Origin: Actinomycetota bacterium
Lineage (GTDB): Bacteria > Actinomycetota > Actinomycetes > UBA12327
Direction: 5' to 3'
DNA length: 5,385 nt
Assembly: GCA_003529305.1 (NCBI GenBank)
Contig: DPWC01000034.1
Coordinates: 883-6,267, forward strand
The notes under the pieces are model-generated. The model was not told the DNA's origin. It worked only from the letters and a program-made list of their open reading frames with translations, and did no database searches. Made by a program: the position numbers and the translations under genes. Shown here piece after piece: positions 1 through 5,384 of this stretch. Positions within the stretch are counted from its first letter, which is position 1; each line of letters begins with the position of its first letter.

Positions 1-1
1 C

Positions 2-685
2 GCTTGGCCTAGCGCCAAAAGCGCAGTTCTCGTGAATTTCCAAAAAGATCCGGCGACTTCGTTGACAGCACTTTCATACGCCAATGCGATGCAGCTGCCC
101 ATACTCAATGTCACAAATAAAGGTCTTGGCAAAGCAACTCAAGTAGAGCTACAGCGGAGAAAGATTAATTCAGTAATTCTCGTGGGGCGCCCGATAGATC
201 TTCCCAAGAATCTGAAATTTGGAGATGGGAATAGCGCTATCACACAGACTCGATTTACCGGTCGCAATGAAATTGAAGTGAGTGAAAAGCTATTGAGTCA
301 ACAACGTGGCGAACCAGTCGTCCTGATATCCAGCGAGAAATCAGGAATGATCGATGATGCTGCCCGAATTTTGGCTTCAGGTCGCCCAATTGTTTGGAGT
401 CGCGATTATCTTCCCTCATCAACATTGGAAAAGGCACTGACAGATCGCAATCAAAGTTCCATTTTCTACGGAGACCTTCCAGATTTCAGATTCCCTACTC
501 GAATTGTCATCACGAAATCCTCATTAGCTGCTTTTATCTCAAGTTCTTGGCAATCGCCAATCGTTTATGCAGATGGAACTGAAATGGATCTTGCTAGTAC
601 CTATGTTAAGAAGTTTCCAAACGTTGCATCGATAACTGTGATTGATAAAGATTTACCACTAACACCATTTCAGGGGATTAGTTAG
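2..685 (+). CDS. CWB2-like repeat protein, 3' end only (5' truncated by window edge)
   Basis: The reading frame is open from base 2 to a TAG at 683-685, giving 227 residues with no start in the window. The GTG at 32 is in frame, but the coding pattern continues upstream of it, so it is probably an internal Val. The protein resembles cell-wall-binding repeat 2 (CWB2) units, which anchor proteins to envelope polymers in Gram-positive bacteria. Residues about 9-100 hold a full-looking unit: a strand (AVLV), an Ala-rich helix with SYANAMQLPILNV, then NSVILVGRPIDLP and the RFTGRNEIEVSEKL element, like the usual R-aG-nRyeTa motif. Residues about 104-170 (PVVLISSEKS, GRPIVWSRDYLP, SSIFYGDLP) look like a second, more diverged unit, and the last ~55 residues like a degenerate third. 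Base composition is low (33-42% G+C in counted rows), unlike the genes from 1200 on. The missing N-terminus may carry a signal peptide or catalytic domain. The family call is by pattern only. Confidence -1.
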   Translation, partial: AWPSAKSAVLVNFQKDPATSLTALSYANAMQLPILNVTNKGLGKATQVELQRRKINSVILVGRPIDLPKNLKFGDGNSAITQTRFTGRNEIEVSEKLLSQQRGEPVVLISSEKSGMIDDAARILASGRPIVWSRDYLPSSTLEKALTDRNQSSIFYGDLPDFRFPTRIVITKSSLAAFISSSWQSPIVYADGTEMDLASTYVKKFPNVASITVIDKDLPLTPFQGIS

Positions 686-1610
686 CGTGCAATACCGAAT
701 TTAAGCCGCCCCACGTTCCTTCTTTTGGTAGCGCCTCTATCGCACCGCTTTGTGAGTTACGTCGGAAAAGTAGATTGTTTCCTCCGGAGAGTTCTTTTGC
801 TTTCACTATTTCACCATCAGGCAGCGTTACCTTCGATGCGGCGGTGAGATAAAGTCCTGCCTCCACGACACAGTTATCGCCGAGAGAAATTCCTAGACCG
901 GAATTGGCACCGAGCAATGTCTTTTTGCCAATCGAGATGATTTCTTTACCACCACCTGAAAGCGTTCCCATGATGGATGCGCCGCCACCAATGTCAGAGC
1001 CATCTCCAACGATAACTCCGGCAGAGATTCTTCCTTCAACCATTGAAGCGCCAAGAGTGCCAGCATTGAAATTTACAAAACCCTCATGCATGACTGTGGT
1101 GCCGGTAGCCAAATGTGCACCGAGTCGCACTCGATCAGCATCAGCGATGCGAACACCGCTAGGAATCACGTAGTCGACCATGCGCGGAAACTTGTCGACG
1201 CTGTGCACAGTCAGATGTAGACCGGCGTTACGCGCCCTGATCCGCACTGCCGCCAGCTCGTGGAGAGGGACCGGACCCATATTGGTCCACGCCACATTGG
1301 CCAGCAGCCCGAAGATGCCCGTCAGGTCTGCACCGTGGGGACGCACCAGTCGATGCGAGATCAGGTGCAGTCGAAGGTAAGCATCAGCGGCATCCTGTGG
1401 CTGATGCGACAAGTCGGCGATGTGGGTCTCGATGACTCGAGATGTGGTGCCCCGCAGGGGATCGTGGCCGCTGAGGGATTCCAGACCCCCGACGGCTGTG
1501 GGCTGTGACCCAAGAACCGGTTCGGGGTACCAAACATCCAGCAGGGTGTCGGCGGAGTCGTAGGTCGCCACACCGACAGCGCAGGCAGCAGGGCTCGGGT
1601 TGGTGCTCAC
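678..1610 (-). CDS. dapD: 2,3,4,5-tetrahydropyridine-2,6-dicarboxylate N-succinyltransferase
   Basis: DapD transfers succinyl from succinyl-CoA to tetrahydrodipicolinate in the succinylase branch of meso-diaminopimelate/lysine synthesis (cytoplasmic; the family forms trimers). The 310-residue product matches the actinobacterial DapD type, about 317 residues in Mycobacterium tuberculosis as I recall it. Seen along the protein: AYLRLHLISHRLV (78-89), VDKFPRMVDYV (138-148), RIADADRVRLGAHLA (154-168), MHEGFVNFNAGTLGAS (174-189), MVEGRISAG with the putative catalytic Glu192, GGGASIMGTLSGGG (208-221), LLGANSGLGISLGD (232-245) and the C-terminal HAN. The Gly-rich, hexapeptide-like middle fits a left-handed beta-helix. 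The start is GTG at 1610, which gives the usual N-terminal length and lies 6 bases after a TACGGT box, so the mRNA is probably leaderless. The stop (TAA, 678-680) overlaps the end of the convergent CWB2-like gene. G+C changes sharply near residue 140: the N-terminal half is GC-rich and the C-terminal half AT-richer, so the gene may be a recombinant or an assembly chimera although the protein looks intact. Confidence -1.
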   Translation of the reverse strand: MSTNPSPAACAVGVATYDSADTLLDVWYPEPVLGSQPTAVGGLESLSGHDPLRGTTSRVIETHIADLSHQPQDAADAYLRLHLISHRLVRPHGADLTGIFGLLANVAWTNMGPVPLHELAAVRIRARNAGLHLTVHSVDKFPRMVDYVIPSGVRIADADRVRLGAHLATGTTVMHEGFVNFNAGTLGASMVEGRISAGVIVGDGSDIGGGASIMGTLSGGGKEIISIGKKTLLGANSGLGISLGDNCVVEAGLYLTAASKVTLPDGEIVKAKELSGGNNLLFRRNSQSGAIEALPKEGTWGGLNSVLHAN

Positions 1611-1611
1611 G

Positions 1612-1626
1612 CGGCTACCGTAGCCG
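1612..1626. promoter_or_regulatory. Symmetric bidirectional leaderless promoter for dapD and dapE
   Basis: This is a 15-bp palindrome with 7-base arms around one central base, CGGCTAC-C-GTAGCCG. Its centre (1619) is also the exact centre of the 17-bp gap between the two start codons. It holds TACCGT on the plus strand (1616-1621) and TACGGT on the minus strand (1622-1617). Both fit the actinobacterial -10 consensus TAnnnT, and each ends exactly 6 bases before a GTG start codon (1628 plus, 1610 minus). That is the spacing of leaderless promoters, where the first base of the start codon is the transcription start. No convincing -35 element is visible on either side. The sequence pattern is direct; the promoter role is inference. 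A palindromic repressor site is the main alternative, and the two roles could coexist. Confidence -1.
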
Positions 1627-1627
1627 G

Positions 1628-2692
1628 GTGAGCGATCTCGATCTGGGAGCCGACATCGTTGAGCTCACTGTGGCTGTGGTCAATGTGCCGTCGGAGAGTC
1701 ACCATGAGGGTCCGTTGGCCGACATGGTGGAGCGGGCGCTGGGGCGCTTGCCGCATCTGGAGGTTTTGCGGATCGGTGACAATGTCATTGCCCGCACTCA
1801 CCTGGGTCACTCCGAGCGGGTGATCATTGCCGGTCACCTGGACACTGTTCCGGCGGCTGGAAATCTCCCCGCGCGCGTGGAGCAGTCGGCGGTGGTGGGT
1901 CTGGGCTCGTGCGACATGAAGGGCGGCGTCGCGGTGGCCTTGTCCCTCGCCGGAGCCAGCGCCACGGCAAACCGCGACATCACATTTGTCTTCTATGCTG
2001 CTGAAGAAGTCGAAGATGAGCACAACGGTCTTGGTCGAGTCCTTGATGCGCGGCCGGATGTTCTCGCTGGTGACCTGGCGATTCTGATGGAACCCAGCGA
2101 GGCTGGGATCGAGGCTGGCTGCCAAGGCACTCTTCGAGCGGTGGTGCGAACGCACGGCACTCGTGCGCACAGTGCGCGGTCGTGGGCCGGTCGCAACGCC
2201 ATCCATGCTGCTGAATCAGTGCTAGCCATCTTGGCTGCATATGAAGCGCGCGAGGTGGATGTGGACGGGTTGCGCTATCGCGAGGGTCTTAATGCCGTGG
2301 GAATTCGTGGTGGGGTGGCGGGCAATGTCATCCCGGACCTCTGCGAAGTCATCGTGAACTATCGCTACGCCCCAGATCGAACCCCTGATGAAGCGGAAGC
2401 TTTTGTGCGTGAGGTGTTCTCCGACTACGAAATCGAGGTCGTGGATAACGCCTCGGGAGCACGGCCGGGACTGGACCGGCCAGCAACCCAGGCGTTTGTG
2501 GCGGCTGTGGGAAAGCAGCCACGACCCAAGTACGGATGGACCGATGTCGCACGATTCACTGCCATCGGAGTGCCCGCGGTGAACTTCGGCCCAGGCGATC
2601 CGCTCCTTGCCCACACCATCGATGAATATGTTCCGGTGGAGCACCTGCGCTCGACGCTGTCGGCGCTGCGACTTTGGTTGGGGCTTGACTGA
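1628..2692 (+). CDS. dapE: Succinyl-diaminopimelate desuccinylase
   Basis: DapE is a di-zinc M20-family hydrolase that removes succinate from N-succinyl-LL-diaminopimelate, giving LL-diaminopimelate for peptidoglycan and lysine. The product is 354 residues, the usual actinobacterial length. Likely metal ligands and catalytic residues are all present: GHLDTVP (His70, Asp72), GSCDMKGG (Asp96), AAEEVED (Glu126 as general base, Glu127 as ligand), LMEPSEAGIEAGCQG (Glu155) and LLAHTIDEYVP (His329). The lid/dimerisation domain is in the middle and includes RAHSARSWAGRNAIH (179-193). The frame stays open upstream to 1505, but that would overlap dapD by over 100 bases and adds Arg-rich sequence unlike the family. 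GTG 1628 gives the right N-terminus (SDLDLGADIVELTVAVVNVPS) and sits 6 bases after TACCGT. Divergent from dapD with only 17 bp between starts; a LOG-family gene follows after 42 bp on the same strand. Confidence -1.
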   Translation: MSDLDLGADIVELTVAVVNVPSESHHEGPLADMVERALGRLPHLEVLRIGDNVIARTHLGHSERVIIAGHLDTVPAAGNLPARVEQSAVVGLGSCDMKGGVAVALSLAGASATANRDITFVFYAAEEVEDEHNGLGRVLDARPDVLAGDLAILMEPSEAGIEAGCQGTLRAVVRTHGTRAHSARSWAGRNAIHAAESVLAILAAYEAREVDVDGLRYREGLNAVGIRGGVAGNVIPDLCEVIVNYRYAPDRTPDEAEAFVREVFSDYEIEVVDNASGARPGLDRPATQAFVAAVGKQPRPKYGWTDVARFTAIGVPAVNFGPGDPLLAHTIDEYVPVEHLRSTLSALRLWLGLD

Positions 2693-2722
2693 GTAACGGT
2701 CCCAGGGTGTGGCGGTGCGCCG

Positions 2723-2728
2723 TAGGGT
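2723..2728 (+). promoter_or_regulatory. Leaderless-type -10 box upstream of the first LOG-family gene
   Basis: TAGGGT fits the actinobacterial -10 consensus TAnnnT and ends exactly 6 bases before the ATG at 2735, the same geometry as the two boxes between dapD and dapE. There is no ribosome-binding site just before that ATG (GCTGAC precedes it), which also suits a leaderless mRNA. The box lies in the 42-bp gap after dapE, so this gene could be transcribed independently of dapE as well as by read-through. A six-base motif with three fixed bases is weak alone; its exact spacing is the support. Confidence -1.
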
Positions 2729-2734
2729 GCTGAC

Positions 2735-3580
2735 ATGACGCCGGAGGAGTATCTCAACCCGCAGGCGCGTCCACGACGCCAAGCCGGGGCAGTTGTTCGT
2801 CGCAGTGGCAGCGGGCTGGCATCCACGGCCGATCTGCGCTTGTTGCAGAACAAGGGTGATGGGAATTGGATCCACACGGATCCGTGGCGGGTGCTGCGCA
2901 TTCAGTCCGAATTTGTCGAAGGCTTCGGAGCTTTGGCGGAGATTGGACCGGCGATCAGCGTGTTCGGCGGCGCTCGGACCACTCGCGGCACGAAGGAGTA
3001 CTTGCTGGCCTACGAGGTCGGACAACGGCTTGCTCATGAAGGCTATGCCGTGATCACCGGTGGCGGCCCGGGCGCGATGGAAGCGGCCAATGCCGGTGCT
3101 CGCGATGCCGGGGGAACATCAGTGGGGCTGGGCATCGAATTGCCCTTCGAGCAGGACATCAATCCCTATGTCGATATCGCGATCAACTTCCGATACTTCT
3201 TCGCCCGCAAGACCTGCTTTGTGAAGTACGCACAAGGGTTCATCATTTTACCGGGCGGCGTCGGCACGCTGGACGAATTATTTGAAGCCTTCTGTCTGGT
3301 GCAGACTCACAAGATCACCGCGTTTCCCATCGTGCTCATCGGATCGAAGTATTGGACCGGGTTGGTTGACTGGCTGCGCGAGCGCATGGTGGAGGACAAC
3401 TTCGCCGCCGACTCTGATCTGGCGCTGCTGAATGTGGTCGATACCGCCGAAGAGGCGGTCGCGTTGATGACCTCGTTCGCCAAGGACAGCCAGGAGCTTC
3501 GAGCCCGAGAGCGGCAGGCATTACTGGATCGCATCGTGGCGGAGTGTGCAGCCGCCGATGTTGAACCACCACCCCTGTGA
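2735..3580 (+). CDS. LOG-family (TIGR00730-type) Rossmann-fold protein, long form with N-terminal extension
   Basis: The 281-residue product has a Rossmann-like lysine-decarboxylase-like/LOG domain from about residue 72 to 250. Seen: strand AISVFGGAR (73-81), the phosphate loop TGGGPGAMEAAN (108-119), the FARKT segment (156-160) and the family signature LPGGVGTLDE (172-181) with its catalytic-type Glu. LOG proteins characterised in plants and bacteria cleave cytokinin riboside 5'-monophosphate to the free base and ribose 5-phosphate. The older 'lysine decarboxylase' label for this family is a misnomer. Residues 1-70 are an extension not found in short LOG proteins: an Arg-rich start (RPRRQAGAVVRRSG), then LLQNKGDGNWIHTDPWRVLR and a helix. 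Start is ATG 2735, supported by the TAGGGT box 6 bases upstream. It lies 42 bp after dapE and is followed closely by a second LOG-family gene, so the pair may act together. The substrate cannot be read from the sequence. Confidence -1.
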   Translation: MTPEEYLNPQARPRRQAGAVVRRSGSGLASTADLRLLQNKGDGNWIHTDPWRVLRIQSEFVEGFGALAEIGPAISVFGGARTTRGTKEYLLAYEVGQRLAHEGYAVITGGGPGAMEAANAGARDAGGTSVGLGIELPFEQDINPYVDIAINFRYFFARKTCFVKYAQGFIILPGGVGTLDELFEAFCLVQTHKITAFPIVLIGSKYWTGLVDWLRERMVEDNFAADSDLALLNVVDTAEEAVALMTSFAKDSQELRARERQALLDRIVAECAAADVEPPPL

Positions 3581-3590
3581 TGGCTGCACC

Positions 3591-4184
3591 GTGACTGCTG
3601 TATGCGTCTTCTGTTCAGCCTCGGAGGGCATTGATCAGCGTTACCTCACGCTCGCTGAGCAGGTGGGCACAGCTGTGGGCAAGCGCGGGTGGTCATTGAT
3701 CTCTGGCGGTGGGGCCATTTCCATGATGGGCGCGCTAGCCAGGGCGGCCCGGGCTGCCGGTGCACACACCACGGGCGTCATTCCGCAAGCGCTCGTGCAT
3801 ATCGAGATCACCGACCATGAGGCCGACGAGTTGATGATCACTCCTGACATGCGCACGCGTAAGGCGCTCATGGACGAGCGAGCCGATGCCTTCTTGGCAC
3901 TGCCCGGTGGCTTGGGCACCTTGGAGGAGTTGCTGGAAGTCTGGACGGCACTGACTTTGGCGCTGCACGACAAGCCGGTGGTGGTGTTGGATCCCGATGG
4001 CCTCTTTGAACCATTGCAAGCGCAGGTGACGCAGCTGGTTGACCGAGGATTTCTGCGCCCCAGTGCCGCGGCCGCATTGGTGTGGACCACGGATGTGGAG
4101 TCGGCGTTGACCGCGATCGCTTCGGGTGTCCAGCGCGGCGAGCCGGCACGCCCCACATCAGCGGAGTTACTCGAAGACTTTTAG
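3591..4184 (+). CDS. LOG-family (TIGR00730-type) protein, short form
   Basis: The 197-residue product is close to the usual size of short LOG proteins and resembles mycobacterial Rv1205 as I recall it. Seen: AVCVFCSASEG at the N-terminus, the loop SGGGAISMMGALARAARAAG (38-57), GVIPQALV (62-69), DHEADELMIT (75-84), MRTRKALMDERADAFLALP (87-105, with the Arg-Lys pair used for phosphate binding) and PGGLGTLEELLEVW (105-118). The predicted role is cytosolic nucleotide phosphoribohydrolase, as in cytokinin-activating LOG enzymes; the natural substrate in bacteria is often unclear. The start is uncertain. GTG 3591 puts the first strand right at the N-terminus, as in relatives, and leaves 10 bp after the upstream stop. 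ATG 3558 and GTG 3546 are in frame and would overlap the upstream gene by 23 and 35 bp. No clear ribosome-binding site or TAnnnT box precedes any of them, so co-transcription and translational coupling with the upstream LOG gene is likely. Confidence -1.
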   Translation: MTAVCVFCSASEGIDQRYLTLAEQVGTAVGKRGWSLISGGGAISMMGALARAARAAGAHTTGVIPQALVHIEITDHEADELMITPDMRTRKALMDERADAFLALPGGLGTLEELLEVWTALTLALHDKPVVVLDPDGLFEPLQAQVTQLVDRGFLRPSAAAALVWTTDVESALTAIASGVQRGEPARPTSAELLEDF

Positions 4185-4199
4185 CTCCGCATGCACACC

Positions 4200-4239
4200 T
4201 CCGGCCAGGACCCTCGGGGGAGGTGGGGCCCTGGCCGGA
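4200..4239. terminator. Strong hairpin between convergent genes, likely bidirectional terminator
   Basis: TCCGGCCAGG (4200-4209) pairs perfectly with CCTGGCCGGA (4230-4239). Beyond one A/C mismatch, CCC at 4211-4213 can pair with GGG at 4226-4228, leaving a short G-rich loop. The hairpin sits in the 72-bp gap between the stop of the short LOG gene (4184, plus) and the stop of the DUF5666-like gene (4257, minus), so it can serve both. Neither strand has a T-run after the stem. That is common for terminator-like hairpins in GC-rich actinobacteria but leaves the mechanism open. Confidence -1.
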
Positions 4240-4256
4240 AGATCTCTGGCGGGGCG

Positions 4257-5384
4257 TCAGGCGGTAGTGCCTCCGGGGGAACCTGACGCTCCGCTGTTGA
4301 ACTGTGACGGCCGTGGTAGCTGGTTGGTTCCCATGCCGTTGCCGGGGCGGTCACGACCAGGGCCTTCGTCGTTGGGGTTGACTCCAGGCATTCCGGGAGT
4401 CGTTGATTGACCCATCCCCGGACCTCCGCCGTCACGGCCTCGTCCCGGTGGGCCATCTGGTCCGCCTGCGCCATCGTGGCGAGCCTTCGCTGCAGCCTGA
4501 CCGTCCTTAGACAGCGCCTTCACCACGACAGCGGTGCTGGTCCCACCGGCGTTCGTGCCACGAACGCGCACCTTGTCTCCGACCACAAGATCACCGGCTT
4601 TAGCCTGGGCGAAGTCACGGGCGATCTTGGTGTCACCGGTGAGCACCCATGTCTGCTCGAACCCGTCCTCGCTCTTGACCGTCAATGAGGTGTCCGACAC
4701 CGAGGTGATGAGGCCGTTTTGCATCTCGCGGGTCACTAGTGATCCATCGGATAGTTGCACCACGACTTGGCTGTGCAGGATTCGTCCGGGGGGGCCGAGA
4801 TCCTCAGGGCCGCGACCGTTGGGGCCATCACCTCCGCGTGGGCCATCGGGGCGACCGTCGGGCCCCATGGCGGGCTCGGGGTGAGAGTCATTCTCCGCAG
4901 CAGCTGGCGTGCTCGCGACGCTTGGCGTGGGTGGCCCCGCCGGGGCAGCGGCGGATTGAATGCCGATGCGCCGGGCCGTGCTGGTGCCATTGTCGAAGAG
5001 GCCGCCGACGCGGACCTTGTCGCCGACAGCGATGTCCGCAGCCGCCGCGTCCGCGCCATCGCGCCGCACCTTGGTGGCATCGGTGATGGACCAGGTCTCG
5101 GTGTAGTCGTCGACACTCTTCACTGTGATGGAGGTGCCGGAGGCCGCAGTCACCGTGCCGGTTTGCTGATGCCGAGTGACAAACTCGTTGTTCTTTGCCT
5201 TGACCACCAGTGTGCCGTGCACAACCTCACCGCGATCTGGCCGCTGGTCACGATCCTCGGCGGCACCTGGGGTGGGGGGATCGGTGGGCTCAGGGCTGGG
5301 CTCGATAGTGCCGACGGCGGTGTTGGCGGGATCGGCGGTCGGTGCACTTCCCGCGGAAGCACCGAGGGTGCTAGTAGCGGCGAA
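4257..5384 (-). CDS. Secreted-looking protein with two DUF5666-like domains, 5' truncated by window edge
   Basis: The frame is open from the right edge (5384) to TGA at 4257-4259, giving 375 residues with no certain start. The in-frame GTG at 5222 is internal, because the coding frame continues for 54 residues before it. The first visible residues (FAATSTLGASAGSA) look like the end of a signal peptide, followed by a Pro/Thr/Glu-rich spacer (EPSPEPTDPPTPG), so the protein is probably exported. Two homologous beta-rich domains follow, about residues 53-142 and 201-291. Each runs V-V-x(5)-FVTR or LVTR, TVTAASGTSITVKS or LITSVSDTSLTVKS, ETW or QTW, TKV or TKI, VGDKVRV, then GTSTA. This is the pattern of DUF5666, a domain of unknown function. 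A Gly/Pro/Asp-rich linker lies between them (143-200) and a similar low-complexity tail ends the protein (292-375). No membrane segment or LPXTG motif is visible in the C-terminal part. Function is unknown; an envelope or extracellular role is inferred. Confidence -1.
   Translation of the reverse strand, partial: FAATSTLGASAGSAPTADPANTAVGTIEPSPEPTDPPTPGAAEDRDQRPDRGEVVHGTLVVKAKNNEFVTRHQQTGTVTAASGTSITVKSVDDYTETWSITDATKVRRDGADAAAADIAVGDKVRVGGLFDNGTSTARRIGIQSAAAPAGPPTPSVASTPAAAENDSHPEPAMGPDGRPDGPRGGDGPNGRGPEDLGPPGRILHSQVVVQLSDGSLVTREMQNGLITSVSDTSLTVKSEDGFEQTWVLTGDTKIARDFAQAKAGDLVVGDKVRVRGTNAGGTSTAVVVKALSKDGQAAAKARHDGAGGPDGPPGRGRDGGGPGMGQSTTPGMPGVNPNDEGPGRDRPGNGMGTNQLPRPSQFNSGASGSPGGTTA
4512..4781 (-). 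repeat. Second DUF5666-like domain (intragenic repeat unit, C-terminal copy)
   Basis: This unit encodes RILHSQVVVQLSDGSLVTRE through DKVRVRGTNAGGTSTAVVV. It aligns along its length with the unit at 4959-5228, which points to an internal duplication. It is marked separately so the domain layout can be read at DNA level. Boundaries are approximate. Confidence -1.
4959..5228 (-). repeat. First DUF5666-like domain (intragenic repeat unit, N-terminal copy)
   Basis: This unit encodes EVVHGTLVVKAKNNEFVTRH through DKVRVGGLFDNGTSTARRI and is the partner of the unit at 4512-4781. The copies share the VTR, TVKS, TW, TK and VGDKVRV positions but differ at most others, so the duplication looks old. Boundaries are approximate. 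Confidence -1.

Noticed and set aside
904..1173. Plus-strand open frame rich in Pro and Ser inside dapD
   Set aside because: It is the reverse reading of the Gly-rich hexapeptide region of DapD, which naturally gives Pro/Ser-rich antisense frames.
1505..1627. Upstream in-frame extension of dapE by 41 residues
   Set aside because: It is antisense to the conserved start of dapD, encodes Arg-rich sequence unlike DapE N-termini, and GTG 1628 has the better family fit and promoter spacing.
1607..2206. Minus-strand open frame of 199 codons antisense to dapE
   Set aside because: It covers conserved dapE active-site codons in antisense and its product has no recognisable motif.
2222..3037. Long minus-strand open frame (271 codons) across the dapE / LOG junction
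   Set aside because: It lies antisense to two well-recognised genes, has no recognisable domain, and is what high-GC coding DNA gives by chance on the opposite strand.
3641..4156. Minus-strand open frame of 171 codons inside the short LOG gene
   Set aside because: Antisense shadow of a conserved gene; Ser/Pro-rich composition with no family resemblance.
4257..5222. Taking GTG 5222 as the true start of the DUF5666-like gene
   Set aside because: The frame stays open to the window edge with a signal-peptide-like end and a Pro-rich spacer, and GTG 5222 falls within the first strand of domain one.
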